Position numbers and translations under genes: made by a program
Assembly: GCA_934316845.1 (NCBI GenBank)
Contig: CAKRDZ010000006.1
Location: forward strand, 37,350-101,349
DNA length: 64,000 nt
DNA from: an uncultured Eubacterium sp.
GTDB lineage: Bacteria > Bacillota > Clostridia > Lachnospirales > Lachnospiraceae
Direction of reading: 5' to 3'
Notes under the pieces: generated by a model
Database searches by the model: none
Told to the model about the DNA's origin: nothing
Seen by the model: the letters and a program-made list of their open reading frames with translations, nothing else
Shown: in pieces, positions 44,547 to 53,455 of the stretch
Numbering within the stretch: the stretch's first letter is position 1
How the letters are laid out: the number at the start of each line of letters is the position of its first letter

Positions 44547-45488
44547 ATGGATATTATCTTTATGGGAACCCCGGATTTTGCCGTGCCGGTGCTGGAGACA
44601 TTGATCGCATCGGAAAAACATACGGTAAGAGCCGTTGTTACGCAGCCGGATAAGGCGAGAGGACGCAGTGGAAAACTTATTTTTACGCCGGTCAAAGAAG
44701 TGGCGGTAAAACATGAGATTCCGGTGTATACGCCGCAAAAGGTAAAAGATCCGGAGTTTGTGGAGACATTAAAACAGATTTCCTGTGACATTATCGTGGT
44801 CGTTGCTTTTGGTCAGATCTTGTCAAAAGAAATTTTAGATTTACCAAAATTTGGATGTGTCAATGTACATGCTTCGCTTTTGCCGAGATGGCGCGGAGCG
44901 GCACCTATTCAGTGGTCGATCCTGGAAGGCGATGAGAAGACCGGCGTCACGATTATGCAGATGGATGTCGGACTGGATACCGGAGATATGCTTGCCACGG
45001 AAGAAGTTCCGCTTCTTGGCACAGAAACCGGTGAAAGCCTGTTTGAACAACTTTCTACCCTTGGCGGGCCATTGCTTCTGAAGACGCTGGATGAGATTGA
45101 AAATGGCGAGGCAGAGCCGGTAAAGCAAAATGACGAAGAGAGCACGTATGCGAAAATGCTCACGAGAGAGATGGGAGAACTGGATTTTAAAGAAGAAGCC
45201 GTTCGCCTGGAGCGCTATGTACGCGGGTTAAATTCGTGGCCGAGTGCGTATACGCATTATCATGGAAAACTGCTCAAGATCTGGGAAGCGGATGTCGTGG
45301 AAGACGACAGCGAAGGCAGACCGGGTGAGATCGTTGGACTGCAAAAGGACGGATTTCTGATCCAGACGGGAAAAGGATGTCTGAAAGCACGACAGGTTCA
45401 GCTGGAGGGCAAAAAACGGATGCCTGCCGGAGATTTCCTGCGGGGAATGCAGATGAAAGCGGGCGACCTGCTTGGCAGGGAAGAGTAA
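44547..45488 (+). CDS. fmt: methionyl-tRNA formyltransferase
   Basis: A 313-residue enzyme using 10-formyl-THF to formylate initiator Met-tRNA. Conserved HASLLPRWRGAAPIQWSI carries the catalytic His and SLLP loop; the C-terminal OB domain follows. Starts at the base after the def stop. Confidence 0.96.
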   Translation: MDIIFMGTPDFAVPVLETLIASEKHTVRAVVTQPDKARGRSGKLIFTPVKEVAVKHEIPVYTPQKVKDPEFVETLKQISCDIIVVVAFGQILSKEILDLPKFGCVNVHASLLPRWRGAAPIQWSILEGDEKTGVTIMQMDVGLDTGDMLATEEVPLLGTETGESLFEQLSTLGGPLLLKTLDEIENGEAEPVKQNDEESTYAKMLTREMGELDFKEEAVRLERYVRGLNSWPSAYTHYHGKLLKIWEADVVEDDSEGRPGEIVGLQKDGFLIQTGKGCLKARQVQLEGKKRMPAGDFLRGMQMKAGDLLGREE

Positions 45489-45500
45489 TGGAGAAAGTTT

Positions 45501-46847
45501 GTGAGAGATTATATATTTGATATCGTCTATGGAACATTAGAACAAAAAAAGCATAGCGATGAACTGTTTCATGAGATCTGCCGGAAAGAAACAATGCACA
45601 TGGCGAGAGACCGGCATTTCGTACAGAGAGAAGCGCTGGGAACCATTGAACGGGCAATCGAGCTGGATGAATATCTGGGAGCCGTTTCCCATACGCCGGC
45701 AGCAAAAATGAATCCGGTCATCCGCACGATCCTGCGGATGGGAACGTATGAATTATTCTACATGGACAAAGTGCCGGACGCGGCAGCCTGCAATGAGATG
45801 GTACTATTGACAAAAAGGAAAAAACTGGAAAAATATGCCGGCTTTGTCAATGGTGTATTGCGTAATCTGGCGCGGAAAGACAAGGAAAAATTACGGGAAG
45901 AACTTGCTGCGAAGAAGCGGGATGTTGCAGAGAAATATTCGTTTCTGTATGCGGTGCCAAAAGAACTTTGTGCCCTGTTATTAGCTCATTATGGGAAAAA
46001 GAGTACGAAGAAGATGCTGGAGGCATTTCAGGAGACAAAGCCGGTCTGTATCCGGGTACATACGAAAAATGCGTCGCCGGAAGAGGTGCGGCGGGAATTG
46101 GAAGAAGCGGGCATTGAAGTAAATGAACTGCCACATCTGCGGAAAGAGGGATTCTGCCTTACGCATGTGGAAAATGTGGAGACGCTTCCGGGATTTTCGG
46201 AAGGGCATTTTACCGTGCAGGATGAAAGTTCCATGCTTCCGGGCGTGATCTCCGGTATTAAACCGGGAGACCGGGTGCTCGATGTGTGTGCCAGCCCCGG
46301 AGGAAAGACATTTCATGCTGCCGATCTGTTAAAAGGGAAAGGGCATATCTGTGCCAGAGATGTTTCCGAAAAGAAGCTGATACGGATCCGTGAAAATGCA
46401 GCCAGACTGCACGAAACGGAAGTGGAGATAAAAGTCTGGGATGCAAGAAAAGAAGATCCGGACTGGAAAGAAATGGCAGATGTCGTACTGGCGGATGTTC
46501 CGTGTTCCGGGATCGGAGTGATCGGGAAAAAGCCGGAGATACGCTACGATGCCGTTTCCCATATCGGAGAACTTGTGCCGGTCCAGCGAGAGATCCTGAA
46601 AGGGATTTTGCCGGCATTGAAGCCGGGCGGAACATTGATCTACAGCACATGTACGGTCAGTCCGCAGGAAAACGAGAAAAATGTCGCCTATCTCGAAGAA
46701 CATTTTCCACTGAAACGGGAGAGCCTGGATGAATATCTTCCGGAATCCCTGCAGAACAAGATGACAAAAGAAGGAATGCTTCAGATCCTGCCGGGTGTCA
46801 ATGGCAGCGACGGTTTTTTTGTGGCACGACTCGTAAAGGAGAAATAG
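45501..46847 (+). CDS. rsmB: 16S rRNA (cytosine(967)-C(5))-methyltransferase
   Basis: A 448-residue enzyme: N-terminal NusB-like RNA-binding domain (about 1-140), then a SAM-dependent methyltransferase with LDVCASPGGKTFH, ADVPCSGIG (catalytic Cys region) and YSTCTVSPQENE. Starts at GTG after GGAGAAAG. The stop directly abuts rlmN. Confidence 0.93.
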   Translation: MRDYIFDIVYGTLEQKKHSDELFHEICRKETMHMARDRHFVQREALGTIERAIELDEYLGAVSHTPAAKMNPVIRTILRMGTYELFYMDKVPDAAACNEMVLLTKRKKLEKYAGFVNGVLRNLARKDKEKLREELAAKKRDVAEKYSFLYAVPKELCALLLAHYGKKSTKKMLEAFQETKPVCIRVHTKNASPEEVRRELEEAGIEVNELPHLRKEGFCLTHVENVETLPGFSEGHFTVQDESSMLPGVISGIKPGDRVLDVCASPGGKTFHAADLLKGKGHICARDVSEKKLIRIRENAARLHETEVEIKVWDARKEDPDWKEMADVVLADVPCSGIGVIGKKPEIRYDAVSHIGELVPVQREILKGILPALKPGGTLIYSTCTVSPQENEKNVAYLEEHFPLKRESLDEYLPESLQNKMTKEGMLQILPGVNGSDGFFVARLVKEK

Positions 46848-47894
46848 ATGGAAAAGAAGGACTTGCGAAGCCTTACAATCGAAGAAATGACAGAACTTGC
46901 CGAGCATATGGGGCAGAAGGCATTTCGCGGAAAACAGTTATTTGAATGGATCCATAAAAAACAGGTTGAAAACCTGGAAGAAATTTCCAATTTGCCAAAA
47001 GCATTTCTGGAGCCATTGCAGGAAAACTATATGGTTTCCGGTGTGACACTTGTGAAAAAGCAGATGTCAAAGGCGGGAGATACGGCGAAATATCTGTTTT
47101 CCCTTGCTGACGGCAATCTGGTCGAGAGCGTGTGGATGAAATATCATCATGGCAACAGCGTGTGTATTTCTTCCCAGGTCGGCTGCCGGATGGGATGTAC
47201 CTTTTGTGCGTCCACACTGACCGGGCTTACGAGAAGCCTGACGGCAGGAGAGATGCTTTCCCAGATCTATGAGATTCAGAAGGAGACGGGAGAGCGGGTG
47301 TCCAATGTTATCGTTATGGGAATGGGTGAACCGCTTGATAATTACGACAATCTGATCCGTTTTGTCAAGCTGCTGTCGCATCCACAGGGAATCCGGATCA
47401 GTCAGAGAAGCATTACGGTTTCTACGTGTGGTCTGGTTGACTGCATTCGTGATCTGATGAAAGAAAAATTACAGATCACACTGGCGATCAGTCTCCATGC
47501 GCCAAACGATGAAATCCGACAAAAAACGATGCCGATCGCAAAAAAATATTCGATTGAAGAAATTTTTTCTGTCTGTCATGAATATGTTGACTATACAGGT
47601 CGCAGGGTGACCTTTGAATATAGTATGATCGATGGTGTAAATGACGGAAAAGCCCATGCTTTGGAGCTTGCGAGAAGATGTAAAGGGCTGAACTGCCACA
47701 TTAATCTCATTCCGCTCAACGAAGTAAAAGAGAGAAAATGCCATCGTTCAAAAGAAGAAAACATTAGAGATTTTAAATTAGTACTTGAAGAAAATCGAAT
47801 AAATGTTACAATAAGAAGAGAGATGGGGAGCGATATAGATGCTGCCTGTGGTCAGTTACGTAATCAATTTATGAACCGGCCCACTTCTGAATAA
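46848..47894 (+). CDS. rlmN: dual-specificity 23S rRNA/tRNA adenine-C2 methyltransferase
   Basis: A 348-residue radical-SAM enzyme methylating A2503 of 23S rRNA and A37 of some tRNAs. The Fe-S motif is Cys113-Cys117-Cys120 (GCRMGCTFC); further conserved are MGMGEPLDNYDN and a C-terminal RREMGSDIDAACGQL with the mechanistic Cys. No gap from rsmB. Confidence 0.95.
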   Translation: MEKKDLRSLTIEEMTELAEHMGQKAFRGKQLFEWIHKKQVENLEEISNLPKAFLEPLQENYMVSGVTLVKKQMSKAGDTAKYLFSLADGNLVESVWMKYHHGNSVCISSQVGCRMGCTFCASTLTGLTRSLTAGEMLSQIYEIQKETGERVSNVIVMGMGEPLDNYDNLIRFVKLLSHPQGIRISQRSITVSTCGLVDCIRDLMKEKLQITLAISLHAPNDEIRQKTMPIAKKYSIEEIFSVCHEYVDYTGRRVTFEYSMIDGVNDGKAHALELARRCKGLNCHINLIPLNEVKERKCHRSKEENIRDFKLVLEENRINVTIRREMGSDIDAACGQLRNQFMNRPTSE

Positions 47895-47906
47895 GGAGGT
47901 TAGACT

Positions 47907-48629
47907 GTGCAAACATTTTCGTTAACAGATACGGGACGCATGAGAACTGCCAACCAGGACTACGTTTTCTGTCAGGATACAGAGATTGGAAGTTTCCCAA
48001 ATCTGTTTATTGTGGCTGATGGTATGGGAGGTCACAATGCAGGTGATACCGCTTCACGAATGTGTGTGGAGGAGGTTGTATCGCAGATAAAAAAGAGTAC
48101 AAAGATCACCCCGATCGGGATCTTTGAACAGGCTGTAGCAGCGGCAAATGAGAAAGTATACCGGGCATCCAATGAGGATCCGTCTTTATACGGAATGGGA
48201 ACTACCGTGGTTGCAGCGATGGTATTGGGAAAGGTAGTTTATGTTGTAAATGTTGGAGATTCCAGATTGTATGTATGTAAAGACTCACTGACACAGATCA
48301 CAGTGGATCACTCTCTTGTGGAGGAGATGGTACAGTCCGGAAAACTGCAAAAAGAAGAGATGCGTACACATCCAAATAAGAATATTATCACACGGGCTCT
48401 TGGAACCGATCAGGAGGTCAAAGCGGACTGCTTTGAGATTGAAGTGGAAAAAGGGGACGTGCTTTTGTTATGCTCTGACGGGTTGTCCAATATGCTGGAA
48501 GATAAGACCATGGAAGAGATTATAAAGAAGTATCCGGAGGATATGGAGCAAGCGGCGAGAAAATTGGTAGATGAGGCAAATAAAGCCGGCGGAAAAGACA
48601 ATATCAGTGTTGTTCTTGTCCGTATTTAA
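47907..48629 (+). CDS. PP2C-type serine/threonine phosphatase
   Basis: A 240-residue metal-dependent phosphatase (Stp1/PrpC group). Motifs in order: GRMRTANQDY, VADGMGGHNAGD (metal Asp), VGDSRLY, CSDGLSNML and GGKDNISVVLV. Starts at GTG. It lies 20 bases before a PASTA kinase, the conserved antagonistic pair. Confidence 0.94.
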   Translation: MQTFSLTDTGRMRTANQDYVFCQDTEIGSFPNLFIVADGMGGHNAGDTASRMCVEEVVSQIKKSTKITPIGIFEQAVAAANEKVYRASNEDPSLYGMGTTVVAAMVLGKVVYVVNVGDSRLYVCKDSLTQITVDHSLVEEMVQSGKLQKEEMRTHPNKNIITRALGTDQEVKADCFEIEVEKGDVLLLCSDGLSNMLEDKTMEEIIKKYPEDMEQAARKLVDEANKAGGKDNISVVLVRI

Positions 48630-48649
48630 AAAAGATTGGAGGCGTTATT

Positions 48650-50701
48650 TTGGTAAGTATAGGAACCATTATTGGTGATCGCTATGAAATACTTGAAAAA
48701 GTCGGCAGTGGTGGTATGGCGGATGTTTTCCGTGCAAAATGTCACCGGTTAAACCGCTACGTGGCTATTAAGATATTAAAACAGGACTATAGTGAAGATA
48801 CCAAATTTGTGACAAAATTCCGTGGAGAAGCGCAGGCGATCGCCGGCATTTCCCATCCTAATATCGTTGGTATTTACGATGTCGGCGAGGAAAATGGCAT
48901 GTATTATATTGTCATGGAACTTGTAGACGGAATCACATTGAAAAAATATATTGAAGAAAAGGGAAAACTGTCCGTAAAAGAGGCTGTCGGCATTTCTCTT
49001 CAGATTGCAAACGGACTGGAAGCAGCACATAGCAATCACATCATTCATCGTGACATCAAACCACAGAATATTTTGATCGCGAGAGATGGTACGGCAAAAG
49101 TGACGGACTTTGGTATTGCCAAAGCGGCAAGTTCCAATACGATTACGGCCAATGCGATGGGATCCGTGCATTATATCTCACCGGAGCAGGCAAGAGGCGG
49201 TTACAGTGATGAGAAGAGTGACATTTATTCTCTTGGTGTAACGATGTATGAGATGCTCAGCGGTACTCTGCCTTTTAACGGTGAAAGTGCTGTCGCAATT
49301 GCGCTGGCGCATATTCAGGAAGAAGCGGTGCCTCTGGCAGCGTTGGATGCGACAATTCCAAAGGGAATCAGTAACATTGTCAATAAATGTATGCAGAAGA
49401 AGACCGAACTTCGCTACAGTTGTGTGGCAGACTTGATTGCTGATCTGAAAATGTTTTTGCAGGATCCGTCCGGAGACTATGGTGTGATTGGAAATCTGTA
49501 TAAAAACGACGGCACGATATTTATGTCAAAAGACGATGTCAATACGCTCCGGGATGCCTCCCGAAAGGGGATGGGGCCGGTCGAGAAAAAGATAGAAGTG
49601 CCGGAAAAGGAAGAGCCGGAAGAACCGGAAAATAATTCCGATGTGGATCCGAAATTGGAAAAAGCACTGGTGTTTGGAAGTATTGCGGTAGCAATTATCA
49701 TAGGACTTGTTGTACTGTATATGGTAGGACGTGTGCTTGGGTTCTGGGGAAGTGCGAAGCCAAGCAGTGAAGAAAAAGATCCGTCTACGCAGGTTACAGA
49801 GACAGCAAAACCGGGAACAAGTACATCCGAAGAAGAGATTACTTTGGAAGATTATGCCAATAAGATTAAAGATTACGTTGAGACGGATCTGTCAAATTAT
49901 GACATTTCCTGTACTGTAACAGAAGAGGCTTCGGATGATGTGGAGAAAGGCTATGTGATCCGTACCAGTCCGGCAGCCGGTTCCAGCGTGAAAAAAGGCG
50001 GTAAGGTAGAACTGATCGTCAGCAGCGGGGTAGAGCAGGTTTCCATCCCGGATACGACAGGCGATACGATCACAGATGCTTACCAGACTTTGAATGATAA
50101 AGGTTTTAAAGTAAAACAGGGCGAAGATGTCTACAGTTCCCAGCCAATCGGTAAAGTGGCTTATACAAAGCCGGCAGCCGGGAAAAAGGTAGATAAAGGT
50201 GCGACGATCACCATTTATCCAAGTAAGGGCGAAGAGACAAAATATGTCAAAGTGCCAAACCTTCTTGGCATGACACGAAGCCAGGCAAAGAGTGCACTGG
50301 AAAAAGCAGGTTTGAAGTATGGCTCGGAGACAAAGAGTTATTCGTCTACGCAGAAGAACCGTGTCTGTGTGCAGAGTGTATCCAGCGGAAACGAAGTGGA
50401 AGAGGGAAGTTCAGTTGACATTACGTTGAGCCTTGGACCGGAAGTAACGTATACGTATGAAGGAAGTGTTACGATCGCCAATCCATTTGAGTACGAGACA
50501 GATACCGGAAAGATCAAAGTGGTTTTGAAACAAGACGGCAACACGACGACAGTACGGGAAGAAGACAAGACGTATTATGATTTCCCTTGGACGCTTGACG
50601 GAATCAAAGGAAGCAGTGCAAACCAGGGAGAGATCACCGTTTACCGTGATGGACAGCAGGTTGCAACGTACAATGTAACCTTCAAGAGGGTTGCAAATTA
50701 A
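48650..50701 (+). CDS. PASTA-domain serine/threonine kinase (PrkC/PknB-like)
   Basis: A 683-residue membrane kinase sensing peptidoglycan fragments or lipid II. Cytosolic kinase about 10-270 with HRDIKPQN (Asp135) and DFG (Asp153-Gly155); juxtamembrane linker; one span about 343-363; three PASTA repeats (about 395-460, 461-527, 528-598). A further ~85-residue C-terminal domain follows the last PASTA repeat. TTG start after GGAGGCG. Its stop overlaps rsgA by one base. Confidence 0.93.
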   Translation: MVSIGTIIGDRYEILEKVGSGGMADVFRAKCHRLNRYVAIKILKQDYSEDTKFVTKFRGEAQAIAGISHPNIVGIYDVGEENGMYYIVMELVDGITLKKYIEEKGKLSVKEAVGISLQIANGLEAAHSNHIIHRDIKPQNILIARDGTAKVTDFGIAKAASSNTITANAMGSVHYISPEQARGGYSDEKSDIYSLGVTMYEMLSGTLPFNGESAVAIALAHIQEEAVPLAALDATIPKGISNIVNKCMQKKTELRYSCVADLIADLKMFLQDPSGDYGVIGNLYKNDGTIFMSKDDVNTLRDASRKGMGPVEKKIEVPEKEEPEEPENNSDVDPKLEKALVFGSIAVAIIIGLVVLYMVGRVLGFWGSAKPSSEEKDPSTQVTETAKPGTSTSEEEITLEDYANKIKDYVETDLSNYDISCTVTEEASDDVEKGYVIRTSPAAGSSVKKGGKVELIVSSGVEQVSIPDTTGDTITDAYQTLNDKGFKVKQGEDVYSSQPIGKVAYTKPAAGKKVDKGATITIYPSKGEETKYVKVPNLLGMTRSQAKSALEKAGLKYGSETKSYSSTQKNRVCVQSVSSGNEVEEGSSVDITLSLGPEVTYTYEGSVTIANPFEYETDTGKIKVVLKQDGNTTTVREEDKTYYDFPWTLDGIKGSSANQGEITVYRDGQQVATYNVTFKRVAN

Positions 50702-51603
50702 TGGATTTAACAGGAAAGATCATTAAGGGAATCGCCGGGTTTTACTATGTAAACTGTGAAGAAAATGGTGCTTTGCAGACGTATGAATGTAAAGCCAAAG
50801 GCGGTTTCCGAAAAGATAAGATTAAGCCGCTTGTCGGTGACAATGTGCGGATACAAGTCGTTTCAAACGAAGAAAAAAGAGGTAATATCGAAGAAATCCT
50901 GCCACGAAAAAATCAGCTGATCCGTCCGGAAGTGGCGAATGTGGATCAGGCAGTTGTCGTATTTGCGATGGCAGACCCGATGCCGAATCTCAATCTGTTA
51001 GACCGTTTTCTGGTTATGATGGAGCGGCAGGGAGTTGAGACGGTGATCTGTTTTAATAAAACGGATATTGTATCGGAAGAAGAAGCAAAACGACTGGCAG
51101 CTATTTACGAAAAATGTGTCAATCAGGTGCTTACCATCAGTACCAGGAAAAAAATGGGACTTGCCCGGCTGCAGCAGGTATTGGAAGGAAAGACGACGGT
51201 GTTAGCCGGACCGTCCGGTGTAGGAAAATCCAGCACGCTCAACGAACTGTATCCGGAAGCAAAGATGGAGACCGGTTCAGTCAGTGAAAAGATTGGACGC
51301 GGAAGGCATACGACAAGACATTCGGAATTGTTTTGTATCAATGCCTCCACTTATTTGTTTGACACACCGGGATTTAGTTCGTTAAAGATTCCGGATATTA
51401 CGAAAGAAGAATTAAAAGATTATTTTTCGGAATTTCATCCGTATGAGGGGCAATGCAGGTTTTTGGGGTGTACCCATACGCATGAGCCGGATTGTAAAGT
51501 AAAAGAGGCGCTGGAGAACGGGCAGATCAGTTTGGTTCGTTATGAAAATTATCTTCAGATGTATGAGGAATTAAAAGAATGGGAAAAGAGAAAATACAAC
51601 TAA
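50701..51603 (+). CDS. rsgA: ribosome small subunit-dependent GTPase A
   Basis: A 300-residue circularly permuted GTPase: OB-fold N-terminus, then G4 (CFNKTDI) before G1 (GPSGVGKSS) and G3 (DTPGFSS), with a C-terminal Cys-Cys-His-Cys zinc site (CRFLGCTHTHEPDC). Acts in late 30S maturation. The kinase-rsgA-rpe order is typical of Firmicutes. Confidence 0.95.
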   Translation: MDLTGKIIKGIAGFYYVNCEENGALQTYECKAKGGFRKDKIKPLVGDNVRIQVVSNEEKRGNIEEILPRKNQLIRPEVANVDQAVVVFAMADPMPNLNLLDRFLVMMERQGVETVICFNKTDIVSEEEAKRLAAIYEKCVNQVLTISTRKKMGLARLQQVLEGKTTVLAGPSGVGKSSTLNELYPEAKMETGSVSEKIGRGRHTTRHSELFCINASTYLFDTPGFSSLKIPDITKEELKDYFSEFHPYEGQCRFLGCTHTHEPDCKVKEALENGQISLVRYENYLQMYEELKEWEKRKYN

Positions 51604-51621
51604 TGAAAATGGGGGAAGACT

Positions 51622-52293
51622 ATGAATTATAAGTTATCAACTTCAATTTTGGCAGCTGATGTCGCGAGATTGGGAGAAGAACTCGACACTGTGATCAAAG
51701 CAGGGGCAGATTATATCCACATTGATATTATGGATGGAATGTTTGTCAATAATATTTCGTTCGGGATCCCTGTGATCGAAGGAATCCGCGGATGTACCGA
51801 TACGTTTTTTGATGTACATCTTATGGTACAGGAACCGATCCGTTATGTGCGTGAGTTTGCCTATGCCGGATCCGATGGGATTACCGTCCATGCAGAGGCC
51901 TGTGATAATCTTGAGGCGACGATCGATGAGATCATAAAAGCAGGAAAAAAACCTGCCGTAGCCATCAAACCGATGACGGACATTGATGGAATTTTACATA
52001 TTCTTCCCAAAATATACATGGTTCTTATTATGACAGTAGAGCCTGGATATGGAGGACAGAAAATCCGTAAGGATACATTTGAAAAGATCCGTCGTCTCCG
52101 CGCGTACATTGATGAAAATCAGCTGGATGTGGATATTGAAGTAGATGGTGGTGTGGATCTTAATAATATTTATGAAGTAATGGATGCCGGAGCGAATGTC
52201 ATCGTAGCGGGGACGAAAGTGTTTCACGGAGACGTAGTAAAAAATGTGCAGGCATTCCGTAAAGCAATGGAATACGAAGAAAAGATAAGATGA
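51622..52293 (+). CDS. rpe: ribulose-phosphate 3-epimerase
   Basis: A 223-residue TIM-barrel enzyme interconverting ribulose 5-phosphate and xylulose 5-phosphate. Metal-site motifs HIDIMDGMFV, FDVHLMV and EVDGGV plus MTVEPGYGGQ identify it. Last of the operon; after it the window turns to accessory genes. Confidence 0.95.
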   Translation: MNYKLSTSILAADVARLGEELDTVIKAGADYIHIDIMDGMFVNNISFGIPVIEGIRGCTDTFFDVHLMVQEPIRYVREFAYAGSDGITVHAEACDNLEATIDEIIKAGKKPAVAIKPMTDIDGILHILPKIYMVLIMTVEPGYGGQKIRKDTFEKIRRLRAYIDENQLDVDIEVDGGVDLNNIYEVMDAGANVIVAGTKVFHGDVVKNVQAFRKAMEYEEKIR

Positions 52294-52315
52294 CTTTCGC
52301 TTGAAGGGAGTCAAA

Positions 52316-52582
52316 ATGGCAGAGGAGATTTTAAAAACAACATTATATGATCTGGAAAAAGCAAAACAAGATACGGAGCACAACCGCGCTATGCTGCAGG
52401 CGCTGGGTGAGTCGTATCTTTCTGTCGTTTATGCGGATCTTGACAAAAATGAGATAGTAATTGAAAAAACGGAAGAAGGGTATGAAGAATTATTTTTTGT
52501 CCGGGAGATCAGCGAGATTCATGGCTTTGATGATGCGATTCAGTATTATGCAGATGCGATTGTTGTAGAGGAAGGAATGTGA
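52316..52582 (+). CDS. short PAS-like fragment, unrecognised
   Basis: An 88-residue open frame starting at ATG after GAAGGGAG. A helical N-terminus (LYDLEKAKQDTEHNRAMLQALG) leads into YLSVVYADLDKNEIVIEK, reminiscent of the start of PAS-type sensory regions in Lachnospiraceae signalling proteins. With no output domain and only ~90 residues it is probably a remnant, though it has a proper start and stop. Confidence 0.45.
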   Translation: MAEEILKTTLYDLEKAKQDTEHNRAMLQALGESYLSVVYADLDKNEIVIEKTEEGYEELFFVREISEIHGFDDAIQYYADAIVVEEGM

Positions 52583-52772
52583 ATATTTTCCGTGTCACAA
52601 GGTGGATTCTGGTGATGAACTGCTACAGGTAAATATTGGAAAACTCCGCGAGGAGATCTGGGAGAGGATGGCGCAGATTGCGTCCTGGGAGAAGATGGAT
52701 AAGGAAATGTACTGCGAACACTGCATCGGACAGAAGGGCGGGTGCGAATTTTATGAAAATTATACCCGATAG
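52569..52772 (+). pseudogene. Cys-rich C-terminal gene fragment without a start
   Basis: Directly after a stop at 52566, this frame reads a protein-like 67 residues: CEYFPCHK near its start, a helical middle (LREEIWERMAQIASWEKM), and CEHCIGQKGGCEF before the stop at 52770. Four Cys and His spacing suggest a small zinc-binding domain. There is no ATG before 52668; GTG 52602 has no ribosome site. It overlaps the preceding gene's end in another frame and its stop lies inside the first hip operator copy. Most likely a truncated gene. Confidence 0.45.
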
Positions 52773-52862
52773 GGTGCAGTTACGAGTAAAAAAGTTAAAA
52801 TTACACCTTATCGGGTATAAAATTGCAAAAAATACCTTGAAATTATACCCGTTTGGGTGTAA
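52760..52862 (+). promoter_or_regulatory. three phased operator copies upstream of the hip locus
   Basis: Three 20-bp sites of the palindromic form TTAyACCC-N4-GGGTrTAA lie at 52760-52779, 52801-52820 (inverted) and 52843-52862, 41 and 42 bases apart, i.e. four helical turns. The third is the best match (TTATACCC GTTT GGGTGTAA). They end 57 bases before the HTH gene, as expected for HipB-type autoregulation with looping. Confidence 0.8.
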
Positions 52863-52919
52863 TATGGCAGTATGAAGATGTGAGGAGGCAACACATATTA
52901 TACGAGAAGAGGTAAGGAT

Positions 52920-53123
52920 ATGAATAAAATCGCTCGATTTGTAAAGGAAAATCGGAAGAAAACAGGACTTACACAGGAAGAATTTGCCATACGGTCCGGA
53001 CTGGGGCTTCGGTTTGTACGGGAGTTAGAACAGGGAAAGGAAACGCTCCGAATGGATAAGGTAAATGCGGCGCTGGCGATGTTTGATATGGAAACGGTTC
53101 CGGGAAGAAAGGATGATGAATGA
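52920..53123 (+). CDS. HipB-like HTH antitoxin/repressor
   Basis: A 67-residue XRE-type helix-turn-helix protein: RFVKENRKKTGLTQEEFAIR, then SGLGLRFVRELEQGKETLRM, ending in a short acidic tail. This is the HipB (y4mF-type) layout. It is followed, with a 4-base overlap, by a HipA N-terminal-domain gene. Expected to bind the three operator copies upstream. Confidence 0.88.
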   Translation: MNKIARFVKENRKKTGLTQEEFAIRSGLGLRFVRELEQGKETLRMDKVNAALAMFDMETVPGRKDDE

Positions 53124-53455
53124 TGGACAATTCATTTCGAACCGCGTATGTTTATGTTTGTAATGTTTTTGCGGGGATTGTTTGTGAGACGGATGCGGGG
53201 TATTTGTTTGCCTATGACGATGAATATCGAAAAAGGCCGGATGCGAAAGGAGTTTCGCTTACACTGCCATTGTCAGAGAAAGAATATACATCGAAGACAT
53301 TATTTCCATTTTTCGATGGCTTGATTCCGGAAGGATGGTTGTTGAATGTAGTCAGCCGTAATTGGAAGATCGATACAGCAGATCGGTTTGGATTATTGCT
53401 GGTTGCCTGCAAAGATGCGATTGGAAATGTCAGTATACAGGAGGAGAGAATATGA
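53120..53455 (+). CDS. HipS-like protein (stand-alone HipA N-subdomain)
   Basis: A 111-residue protein matching only the first subdomain of HipA: a beta-rich start (TAYVYVCNVFAGIVCETDAG), SLTLPLSEKEY, then FPFFDGLIPEGWLLNVV and RFGLLLVACKDAIGNV. In classical HipA this is fused to the kinase; here it is a separate gene with 4-base overlaps on both sides, as in the HipBST systems of E. coli, where HipS is the antitoxin. The true start may be the ATG at 53120 or 53123. Confidence 0.8.
   Translation: MMDNSFRTAYVYVCNVFAGIVCETDAGYLFAYDDEYRKRPDAKGVSLTLPLSEKEYTSKTLFPFFDGLIPEGWLLNVVSRNWKIDTADRFGLLLVACKDAIGNVSIQEERI

Noticed and set aside
52636..52875. 79-codon plus-strand open frame with Arg-rich start
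   Set aside because: The other frame gives a far more protein-like sequence, and this one runs through the three operator copies.
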